Source: BP-133 sp040756995
GTDB taxonomy: Bacteria > Actinomycetota > Acidimicrobiia > IMCC26256 > BP-133
Assembly (NCBI GenBank): GCA_040756995.1
Contig: JBFLYK010000004.1
Location: 62,001 to 126,000 of the forward strand
Length of the DNA: 64,000 nucleotides
Direction: 5' to 3'
Part shown: positions 31,758 to 39,323 of the stretch, piece by piece
How the letters are laid out: every line of letters begins with the position of its first letter
Position numbering within the stretch: the first letter of the stretch is position 1
The notes under the pieces: generated by a model
The model's database searches: none
What the model saw: only the letters and a program-made list of their open reading frames with translations
Told to the model about the DNA's origin: nothing
Made by a program: the position numbers and the translations under genes

Positions 31758-33057
31758 TGCGCATGTCCTTGATGATGTGGTCCGGCTGGATGGCCTGGTC
31801 CGGGTGGCAGCAGCGGCGGGAGTCGAACTTCCGGGTGACGGCGGCCCGCAGGCGATCGGCGCCGGCGCTGAACGCCAGCCGGTCGATGGCGTCCTCGAAG
31901 AAGCCGAACACGATGAGCCGCTCGGCGACGTCGGGCGGCACGCCGCGGGTCTCGAGGTAGTACAGCTGCCCCGGGTCGATGGGGCCGACGGCGACGCCAT
32001 GGGAGCAGCGCACATCGTCGCACTCGATCTCGAGGTTCGGGATCGAATCGGCCTTCGCCCCTTCGGAGAGCACGAGATTGCGGTTGGTCTGCGTGGCGTT
32101 GGCCCGCACGGCGGTGGGCCGCAGCCGGATGAGCCCGGAGTACACGCTGCGGGCCTCGTCCTCCACCGCGCCCTTGAACAGCAGCTCCGAGGTGGTGTGG
32201 GCGGCGTCGTGGTCCTGCAGGGTCCGGAAGTCGAGCATCTGGCTCTCGTTGGCGAAGTAGACCGCCACCATCTCGGAGCTGGCGCCTTGGCCGGCGAGGA
32301 GGGCCTCGCAGCGGAGACGGGCGTACTCACCGCCGAGGGCCACCGTTGACGACCGCAGCGTCGCGTCGCGGCCGATGGTGGCTCGCACCAGGGCCACCTG
32401 CCAGATGTCGGGGCCGTGATCCTGGGTGTTGAGGAACCGGAGCCTCGCCGCGTCGCCCAGCACCAGTTCGGTGACCGGGACCACGAGATGGTCGCCGGCC
32501 GGGGACATGAAGCGCTCCAGGACCTGGGCTTCGGAGTCCTCCCCCATGGCCACGACCGTGCGGGGGAACGAGGCGCCGCCGGCGCCCTGCACCCAGTGCT
32601 CGACGACGATCGGGTCCTCGACCACCATCCCGTCCGGAATGGAGATGAGCGTGGCGCCGGTCATGAAGGCGTCGTTGAGGACGGTGAAGGCATCGGGGCT
32701 GGCGGAGGCGGCGGCGCCGAGCACGGCCGGGGGGTCGGCCAGGCCGGCGATGTCGGCCACCACGAGGCCCTTGGCGGCATAGCCCTCGTGGAGGTCGATG
32801 CCGACGACCGTCCCGTTCAGGACCCGGACGGTGGCGGCCCGCTCGACCGACGGGGCGAGGAACGTCCCGGGGCCGTCGGTGCCGGCCGGCCGATAGCGGT
32901 CGAGGTCCAGTTCCTCGATGCGGCTGTAGCGCCAGGCCTCCTCCGACGGCGTCGGCAGGGCGATGGACGCGAACCGCTCGGCGGCGGCCAGTCTCTGCTG
33001 GGTCAACCAGCGCGGCCCCGGCAGGGCGCGCGCCGCTTCGGGCGTGAAATTACCCAT
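31750..33057 (-). CDS. sufD: Fe-S assembly scaffold protein SufD
   Basis: 435 residues. N-terminal helical part (PSEEAWRYSRIEELD) then the right-handed beta-helix with HTTSELLFKGAVEDEARS-type turns and C-terminal CSHGVAVGPIDPGQLYYLETRGV. Partner of SufB in the SufBC2D scaffold where the cluster is assembled. ATG 33057 with GGTCGGGGGG upstream. It follows sufB after 35 bases and overlaps the Rieske gene. The conserved His of the beta-helix in ATQTNRNLVLSEGA-type positions could not be placed with certainty. Confidence 0.93.
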   Translation of the reverse strand: MGNFTPEAARALPGPRWLTQQRLAAAERFASIALPTPSEEAWRYSRIEELDLDRYRPAGTDGPGTFLAPSVERAATVRVLNGTVVGIDLHEGYAAKGLVVADIAGLADPPAVLGAAASASPDAFTVLNDAFMTGATLISIPDGMVVEDPIVVEHWVQGAGGASFPRTVVAMGEDSEAQVLERFMSPAGDHLVVPVTELVLGDAARLRFLNTQDHGPDIWQVALVRATIGRDATLRSSTVALGGEYARLRCEALLAGQGASSEMVAVYFANESQMLDFRTLQDHDAAHTTSELLFKGAVEDEARSVYSGLIRLRPTAVRANATQTNRNLVLSEGAKADSIPNLEIECDDVRCSHGVAVGPIDPGQLYYLETRGVPPDVAERLIVFGFFEDAIDRLAFSAGADRLRAAVTRKFDSRRCCHPDQAIQPDHIIKDMRSA

Positions 33058-33092
33058 GGCCCCCCGACCTGGTTGGTGCGATCTGCCTGTGA

Positions 33093-34493
33093 TTACCCGA
33101 CTGCGCCTTCCATCGACAGCTCGATCAGCCGCGACAGCTCGATGGCGTATTCCATCGGCAGCGTCTTGACGACCGGCTCGATGAACCCGTTCACGATCAT
33201 GGCCGTGGCCTGCTGTTCCGTGAGGCCCCGGGACATCAGGTAGAAGAGCTGGTCCTCCCCGACCTTGGAGACCGTGGCCTCGTGGCCGATGCGGGCGTCC
33301 TGCTCCTCGATCTCCATGTAGGGGTAGGTGTCCGAGCGGCTGTCCTCGTCGAGGATGAGGGCGTCGCAGCGGACGTGGCTCTTCACCTTGTGGCAGCCCG
33401 GGTCGACCCGGACGAGACCCCGGTAGGTGGTCCGCCCGCCGTCCTTGGAGATCGACTTCGACTCGATGAGCGAGGTCGTCTCGGGGGCGGCGTGGATCAT
33501 CTTGGCCCCGGCGTCCTGGTGCTGGTGCTCACCGGCGTAGGCCACCGACAGCACTTCGCCGTGGGCCTTGGGGCCGGTCAGGTAGACGGCCGGGTACTTC
33601 ATCGTCAGCTTGGAGCCCAGGTTCCCGTCGACCCACGACACCGTGGCCTCGGCCTCGGCCCGGGCCCGCTTCGTCACCAGGTTGTAGACGTTCGGCGACC
33701 AGTTCTGGATCGTCGAGTAGCGGACGTTGGCGCCGGGCTTGGCGATGATCTCGACCACCGCCGAGTGGAGGGAGTCGCCGGTGTAGATCGGGGCCGAGCA
33801 GCCCTCGACGTAGTGCACCGACGAGCCCTCGTCGACGATGATCAGCGTCCGCTCGAACTGGCCCATGTTCTCGGCGTTGATCCGGAAGTAGGCCTGCAGC
33901 GGCATCTCGACGTGCGTGTCGGGCGGCACGTAGATGAACGACCCGCCGCTCCAGACCGCCGAGTTGAGGGCGGCGAACTTGTTGTCGTTGGGCGGGATGA
34001 CCGAGCCGAAGTAGGGCTTGACCAGGTCGGGCCACTCCCGGACGGCGGTGTCCATGTCGGCGAAGAGGACACCCTGGGTCTCGAGCTCCTCCCGGTTCTT
34101 GTGGTACACGACCTCCGACTCGTACTGGGCCGTGACCCCGGCCAGGAACTTCCGCTCCGCCTCGGGGATGCCGAGCTTGTCGTAGGTCGCCTTGACGCTC
34201 TCGGGGAGCATCTCCCAGTCGTTGACCTGCTTGTCGGTCGGCTTGATGTAGTAGTAGACGTCGTCGAAGTCGATGCCCGGCATGTTCTTGGCGAACCACT
34301 CGAGCATCGGCTTGCGCTCGAAGAGCTTGAGGGCGCGCAGCCGGAACCGCGTCATCCAGTCGGGCTCGCCCTTCATCCAGGACATCTCCTTGACGATGTC
34401 CTCGTTCAGCCCCTTGCGCGGCTTGAAGACGTACTGCTCGGGGTCGGACCAGCCGAGCTTGTAACGCCCCAGATCGATTTCGGTGGTGGCCAT
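33093..34493 (-). CDS. sufB: Fe-S assembly scaffold protein SufB
   Basis: 466 residues, full length. Hallmarks DVYYYIKPTDKQVNDWE, PPNDNKFAALNSAVWSGG, YVEGCSAPIY and the Cys in SHVRCDALILD, the region thought to hold the nascent cluster. Central scaffold of the SUF complex with SufD and two SufC. First gene of the minus-strand suf operon. Its promoter carries a palindrome (34532-34547) matching the one ahead of the sufC-sufS-sufU operon, so both units are probably co-regulated. No sufR gene is seen in the window. Confidence 0.95.
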   Translation of the reverse strand: MATTEIDLGRYKLGWSDPEQYVFKPRKGLNEDIVKEMSWMKGEPDWMTRFRLRALKLFERKPMLEWFAKNMPGIDFDDVYYYIKPTDKQVNDWEMLPESVKATYDKLGIPEAERKFLAGVTAQYESEVVYHKNREELETQGVLFADMDTAVREWPDLVKPYFGSVIPPNDNKFAALNSAVWSGGSFIYVPPDTHVEMPLQAYFRINAENMGQFERTLIIVDEGSSVHYVEGCSAPIYTGDSLHSAVVEIIAKPGANVRYSTIQNWSPNVYNLVTKRARAEAEATVSWVDGNLGSKLTMKYPAVYLTGPKAHGEVLSVAYAGEHQHQDAGAKMIHAAPETTSLIESKSISKDGGRTTYRGLVRVDPGCHKVKSHVRCDALILDEDSRSDTYPYMEIEEQDARIGHEATVSKVGEDQLFYLMSRGLTEQQATAMIVNGFIEPVVKTLPMEYAIELSRLIELSMEGAVG

Positions 34494-34524
34494 CAGCGCA
34501 TCGTCCCCACAGGGTCGCCAGCGG

Positions 34525-34530
34525 TAATTA
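34525..34530 (-). promoter_or_regulatory. probable -10 TAATTA of the sufB operon
   Basis: TAATTA on the minus strand lies about 32 bases before ATG 34493, with TTGTTA further upstream. The operator dyad sits between the two boxes. Confidence 0.4.
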
Positions 34531-34531
34531 A

Positions 34532-34547
34532 CACTACGTGCATAGTA
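34532..34547. promoter_or_regulatory. operator CACTA-N6-TAGTA in the sufB promoter
   Basis: Dyad CACTA CGTGCA TAGTA, same arms and spacing as CACTA-TCGGCG-TAGTG in the sufC copy 1 promoter at 25466-25487, here with one mismatch in the outer base. Matching sites at both suf operons and nowhere else that I noticed suggest one regulator. Confidence 0.6.
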
Positions 34548-34586
34548 ACAACTACCCGGGCCCCGGGCATCCCGAACGCCGGGAAG

Positions 34587-37520
34587 TTACTGGCGAGTAG
34601 TGGTTGTGGTGGCCGCTGGGGCCGGTGCACCCGAGGCGCTCTGCGCCTGGCGGATCAGCTCGGCCATCCGGTCGACGGCCCTCTGGTAGTCGGCCAGGTT
34701 GCCGCCCTTGAGCGCCGTCTGGGCGTCGTTGTAGGCCGTGTTGGCCTGGGCCAGCAGCCCGGCGACGTCGGTGGCGGGCGGGGCACCGCCATCCGGGGGC
34801 GGAGAAGGACCGCCCCCGATCACCGGCGGCGGAGGTGGCCCGAGGTCGGGGAACAACTGGGAGAGTGCCCCGGCCAGGGAATCGGCGATGACCGTCCGGC
34901 TGCCGTAGACGGCCGCCACCCGACGGAACTCGGGCAGTGCCGTGTCCCCCGCTCCCTGGACGTACACCGGGCGGATGTAGAGCAGCGACTGCTCGATCGG
35001 GATCAGCAGGAGACTCCCCTGCACGAACCGGGACCCCTCGCGGCTGAGCAGGGAGCGCAGCGTCGAGTATTCCGGTGTGGAGTTGAGCAGCGAGTCGACC
35101 TGCTCGGGGCCCTTCACGGTCGAGCCGCCGGGCATGGTGTAGGCCTCGAGCCGCCCGTACTGCGCCGGGTCGCTCTTGGCCACCATGAACGACGCGAGGT
35201 TGGTGAGCTCGCGGTTCCCGCCGGCCACCGGTACGAACGGCTGGAGGATCAGGAAGCCGTCCTCGGCCTCCCCGGGCAGGCGCATCTGGAGGTAGTAGGG
35301 CCGCATGCGGTCCCGTCGGGTCGGGGCCACGGCTGGCCGCCCCGGCGCCGTCGGCTGGGTAGCCCCGGTGGCGGTGGTCCCCGTCGTCGGCACATCGGGA
35401 TTCTGGGCCACCGCCCACGCCCGGGCGTTCTGGTAGAAGCTCACCGGGTCCGTGACGTGGTACCGCGCGAACTGGTCGGTCTGGACCCGGAAGAGGTCCT
35501 CCGGGTACCGGAGGTGGTCGACCAGGCCGGCCGGCATCTGGGACCGGTCGGTGAAGAGCTCGGGGAACGCCTTCCGGTAGGCCCGGATGATGGGGTCGGG
35601 GTTGGCCGGGTCGTCGTAGACGTAGAACTTGACCGTCCCGTCGTAGGCGTCGACCGTGGCCTTCACCGAGTTGCGGACGTAGTTCAACCGGGTCCGCAGC
35701 CCGCTGGTGGGATCCAGCCGGTTGGCGCTCGGGGTGTACGACTGCGAGTAGGGGTAGTGGTTGCTGACCGTGTAGCCGTCGATTATCCAGATGATCCGGC
35801 CGTTGAGGACGACGGGGTACGGGTCGGAGTCGAACTTGAGGAACGGAGCCGCCTTTCCGACGCGGTCCCGGATGCCCCGCAGGTAGAGCGCCTTGGAATT
35901 GGACGTGATCTGGCCGGAGATCAGGACCTTGATGTCACCGAAGCGCAGGAACAGCGCCGTGCGGCGGAGGATGTTCCCGACCTTGACACCGCCCTTCCCG
36001 TTGTAGGTGGTGGTGGCGTCGGCCTCCGGGGACTGGCGGGGATAGTCGAACTCCTTCACCTTCGTGTTGACGAAGGCGTAGCCGGGGAGGTTCTCGCCGT
36101 AGTAGATCGCCGGCTGGGTGACGTCGATGCCCGATCCCTGGGGCGGGATGTCCTTCAGCAGGAACTCCGGGGAACCCGTCTGGGTCACGCCGTTGGACGG
36201 TGAGGCGACGACGCCGTAGCCGTGCGTGTAGATGAGGTGCCGGTTCTGCCAGGTCTTGCTCGGGAGCTGGTCGAGATCGATCTCCCGGGCGGCGATCAGG
36301 ACCTGGCGCATCCGGCCGTTGATCCGGTAGCGGTCGATGTCGACGTCCCGGAACGTGTACTGGGTCAGGACCTGCTGCAGCGGCTCGTACGTGTTCTTGA
36401 GGACGTGCGGGTCCCACAGCCGGATGTCGTCGATCGTGCCTTCGTTGGCCCGGACCGTCGCCGCCGTCAGGTCCTCGTCGTAGTCGAAGTTCTTCACCGC
36501 CACGTTCTCGAGCCCGAACGCCTTCCGGGTGGCGGCGATGTTCCGCTCGATGTACTTGGCCTCTTTCTGCTGCTCGTTCGGCTCCACGCTGACCCGCTGG
36601 ACGACCGTCGGGTAGATGCTCCCGATCACGACCGACACGAACGACCACAGGCCGACGGCGATGACCGGCAGGACCCACCCCTTGAGCCACCGGTTGATGA
36701 AGAACAGGACGGCGGCGGCGATCGAGATGACGATCAGCATGTTCAGCGCCGGCAGCTGGGCCCGCACGTCGGTGTAGCTCGCGCCCTCGACGTACCCCCG
36801 GCTGGAGAAGTTCAGCTCGAACCGCTGCAGCCAGTAGCCGAAGGCCTTGAGCAGCGCCATGGCGCCGAGCAGCACCGAGAGGTGCGCCTTGACCTGGGGT
36901 GTGACCCGCTGGAGGGGGCCCTGGACCCGGATCCCGCCGTTGAGGTAGTGGGCCACCGCCGTGACCAGCAGGACGATGACGAGGGCGGCGAAGGTCCACT
37001 CGAAGACGAAGCGCAGGAACGGCAGGGTGAAGACGTAGAAGCCGACATCGGCCCCGAACTGCGGATCGCCGGGGCCGCCGAACGACACCCGGTTGCGGAA
37101 GAGCAGCCAGGAGTTCCACTGCGAGGTCAGGCCGCTGGCGGCGACGACGGCCAGGAAGGCGGCCACGCCGAGGCGGACCCGCCCGGCGTAGGGCCCGATG
37201 AACTGGCGGTACCGCTCGACCAGCTCCTCCTCGGGCCCGGCGGGGCGGAACCGGGGCTGGAGCCGGTCGGCGATGATGAGGTTCCCGAGGATCAGCAGGA
37301 AGAAGACGACGGTGAAAACGACCGTCGGGAGCGCCTTGGCCAGAAGCAGCCCGCGCCAGACGTCGGTGTAGCCGAGCTCCTTGAACCACAGGTAGTCGGT
37401 GTAGAACCCGGCGATTCCCCGGAGGCTCACCAGGAGCACCACCAGGACGGCGGCCAGGACGATCAGGGCGATCCGCCGGTTGGACGGACGCCGGCGCCGC
37501 TCGATGGTCGGCATACGCAT
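34587..37520 (-). CDS. UPF0182 family membrane protein
   Basis: 977 residues, close to the usual length of the UPF0182/COG1615 family. Seven or so membrane helices in residues 15-300 (LIVLAAVLVVLLVSLRGIAG, VVFTVVFFLLILGNLI and so on), then a large extracytoplasmic domain with FGLENVAVKNFDYDEDLTAA, IRLWDPHVLKNTYEPLQQV and RHLIYTHGYGVVASPSNGV, which are family landmarks. The C-terminal tail is Pro/Ala/Thr-rich. Function is unknown for the family. Starts at ATG 37520, 7 bases after a TAGGCT box, so likely leaderless. Confidence 0.92.
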   Translation of the reverse strand: MRMPTIERRRRPSNRRIALIVLAAVLVVLLVSLRGIAGFYTDYLWFKELGYTDVWRGLLLAKALPTVVFTVVFFLLILGNLIIADRLQPRFRPAGPEEELVERYRQFIGPYAGRVRLGVAAFLAVVAASGLTSQWNSWLLFRNRVSFGGPGDPQFGADVGFYVFTLPFLRFVFEWTFAALVIVLLVTAVAHYLNGGIRVQGPLQRVTPQVKAHLSVLLGAMALLKAFGYWLQRFELNFSSRGYVEGASYTDVRAQLPALNMLIVISIAAAVLFFINRWLKGWVLPVIAVGLWSFVSVVIGSIYPTVVQRVSVEPNEQQKEAKYIERNIAATRKAFGLENVAVKNFDYDEDLTAATVRANEGTIDDIRLWDPHVLKNTYEPLQQVLTQYTFRDVDIDRYRINGRMRQVLIAAREIDLDQLPSKTWQNRHLIYTHGYGVVASPSNGVTQTGSPEFLLKDIPPQGSGIDVTQPAIYYGENLPGYAFVNTKVKEFDYPRQSPEADATTTYNGKGGVKVGNILRRTALFLRFGDIKVLISGQITSNSKALYLRGIRDRVGKAAPFLKFDSDPYPVVLNGRIIWIIDGYTVSNHYPYSQSYTPSANRLDPTSGLRTRLNYVRNSVKATVDAYDGTVKFYVYDDPANPDPIIRAYRKAFPELFTDRSQMPAGLVDHLRYPEDLFRVQTDQFARYHVTDPVSFYQNARAWAVAQNPDVPTTGTTATGATQPTAPGRPAVAPTRRDRMRPYYLQMRLPGEAEDGFLILQPFVPVAGGNRELTNLASFMVAKSDPAQYGRLEAYTMPGGSTVKGPEQVDSLLNSTPEYSTLRSLLSREGSRFVQGSLLLIPIEQSLLYIRPVYVQGAGDTALPEFRRVAAVYGSRTVIADSLAGALSQLFPDLGPPPPPVIGGGPSPPPDGGAPPATDVAGLLAQANTAYNDAQTALKGGNLADYQRAVDRMAELIRQAQSASGAPAPAATTTTTRQ

Positions 37521-37527
37521 GCCGCGC

Positions 37528-37533
37528 AGCCTA
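37528..37533 (-). promoter_or_regulatory. -10 box TAGGCT, leaderless start at 37520
   Basis: TAGGCT on the minus strand ends 7 bases before ATG 37520 with no ribosome binding site between. Confidence 0.5.
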
Positions 37534-37580
37534 GAACCGCACCGTCCTCAAAACCGTGCAGGTCGCCGGCGGCCGGCGAA

Positions 37581-39308
37581 TCAGAGCAGCCCGCCCACCG
37601 TCCTGGTCAGGCCACCGAGGATGCCGCCCAGCAGTCCCGAGGAAGGCGGGGACGTGGTCGGGGTGGTCACCGGCTGCGGGATGGTGGTCGTCGTGGTGGT
37701 CGTCGGGGTCGTCCCGAGCAGGCCACCGAGCAGCCCGCCGCCGGAAGGCGCCGTGGTGCCGCCGCTGCCGGTGGGCGTCGCCGTCGAACCCGAGCTGGTG
37801 GTGTCCGTGCCGGTGCCACCCGCCCCGGTCACCGTGACGGTGCCGGTCGTGCCCGAGCCCGTCGTGGTGGACGGGGACGGCGGAGGCGGCACCTTGGTCG
37901 GGAGCGTGGCCGGCTGGGTCACCGGGCCGGGGGACGCCGGCGCGGCGGTCCCGGTCGTCGGCGCGCCCTGGCCGAGGAGACCGCCGAGGAGACCGGACAG
38001 CAGGTCCTCCACCGGTGTGAGGAGCGGATCGAGGACGGGGTCGAGGAACGTGCCCGTCGGCGGGACGTCGATCAGCTTGGGACTTCCGCCCCCACCGCCA
38101 CCGCCTCCGCCGCCGCTGCCGCCGCTGCCGCCGCCACCCGTCCCGCCGGAGCCGCCCGGGCCGCCGGTGCCACCGTTGCCGCCCGTACCGCCCGTCCCGC
38201 CGTTTCCTCCGGAGCCGCCGGTGCCGCCGCTGCCGTCGGCCGAGACGTCGCCGCCGATGCCGGCGCCGCCGCCGATCGGGAAGAGGCGCCCGCCGATGTT
38301 GATGTTGCGGCCCCGGCCGCCGAACACCGGCGCGACCAGGTCAGCGGGCAGACCGTCCGGCAGAAGCCGGCCGAGGGCGAACTCGAGGTCTTTGATGACG
38401 GGGTTCGGGTTGATGGCCCGGTCGGCGGCGACGAGGCCCCAGCTGGCGCCCTCGCCCCGGAAGCCGAAGATGGCCGCCACCCGGCTGTTGAAGTCGCCCT
38501 TGTCCAGAGCGACCAGCGTCAGGCCGATCAGGTTCTCCCCCACCGCCCGGCCCTGCAGCAGCTCGGGGGTGATCGGGAGCGCCGCCACCTTGGGGATCCA
38601 CACCTTGTAGAGGTCGGGGCCGGCGTCGGGCGGGGCCTCGGCCTCGAAGGCCTGGGTGATGAGCGTCAGCTGCTCGTCGAGGGCCATGACCGAGCCGGCC
38701 ATGCGCCGGTCCCACTCGTCGGCCACCGACAGCGTCAGAGGGCCGGCGGCGGGAGGCAGGATGCCGGTGCCGACGACGGCCGCCTGGCGGTACTGCGGGA
38801 TGGTCAGCCCCTCCTCGTTGCGGGCGAGGCGGGCGGTGCCCTCGTAGACGCCGGCCGCCAGGGAGACGCCCCGGCGCAGCTTGGCGTCGCCGGCCACGGC
38901 GATCGTGGCCGTGCCGCCGTCGATGGCCACGGTGTCGCCCCGGCCGCTCTCGACCAGGAGGTCGCCGTCGTCGAGCGACAGCGCCGTCGGGGAATCCGCG
39001 CCCTTGACGGTCAGCGCCGAGCCGGCCCGCAGCTCCACCTTCGACTTGTTGGACAGCTCGAGAACGGCCCGGCCGTCGATGACCCGCACCTGATCGTTGG
39101 CCCGCAGCGTCCGGCCGTGGGACGCCCGGACGAAGGGAGTGCCGGCGATCGCGATCTCCACGAGGCCGTTGGGTTCCAGCCGGGCCGTCCCCGGTTCGAC
39201 CTTGTTGCGGTCGACGGTGTCGATGCCGGCCACGACGAGACCGGCGATGAGGACGGTGATGATGGCGCTCGACAGCGGCGCGATGACGGAGCGGTTCAGT
39301 GAGCCCAT
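37581..39308 (-). CDS. membrane-anchored FecR-like protein with Gly-rich and Thr-rich regions
   Basis: 575 residues. One N-terminal membrane helix (SAIITVLIAGLVVAG), then a FecR-like beta domain (ASHGRTLRANDQVRVIDGRAVLELSNKS, LDDGDLLVESGRGDTVAI), a helical domain near 205-260, and a long low-complexity tail: Gly-rich (GGTGGSGGNGGTGG) about 350-410 and Pro/Thr/Ser-rich to the end with Gly-Leu-Leu motifs. It lies 15 bases after the sensor kinase stop, so both form one operon. The outside position suggests sensing or wall anchoring (inference). No FecI-type sigma factor is adjacent. Confidence 0.65.
   Translation of the reverse strand: MGSLNRSVIAPLSSAIITVLIAGLVVAGIDTVDRNKVEPGTARLEPNGLVEIAIAGTPFVRASHGRTLRANDQVRVIDGRAVLELSNKSKVELRAGSALTVKGADSPTALSLDDGDLLVESGRGDTVAIDGGTATIAVAGDAKLRRGVSLAAGVYEGTARLARNEEGLTIPQYRQAAVVGTGILPPAAGPLTLSVADEWDRRMAGSVMALDEQLTLITQAFEAEAPPDAGPDLYKVWIPKVAALPITPELLQGRAVGENLIGLTLVALDKGDFNSRVAAIFGFRGEGASWGLVAADRAINPNPVIKDLEFALGRLLPDGLPADLVAPVFGGRGRNINIGGRLFPIGGGAGIGGDVSADGSGGTGGSGGNGGTGGTGGNGGTGGPGGSGGTGGGGSGGSGGGGGGGGGGSPKLIDVPPTGTFLDPVLDPLLTPVEDLLSGLLGGLLGQGAPTTGTAAPASPGPVTQPATLPTKVPPPPSPSTTTGSGTTGTVTVTGAGGTGTDTTSSGSTATPTGSGGTTAPSGGGLLGGLLGTTPTTTTTTTIPQPVTTPTTSPPSSGLLGGILGGLTRTVGGLL
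38090..38240 (-). repeat. low-complexity GCC/ACC-rich tract encoding a Gly-rich linker
   Basis: About 150 bases of short repeats of the type CCGCCGGTGCC and GCCGCCGCTGCC encode Gly-Gly-Ser/Thr/Asn triplets in the FecR-like protein. Confidence 0.6.
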
Positions 39309-39323
39309 GTCACCATGGCCATG

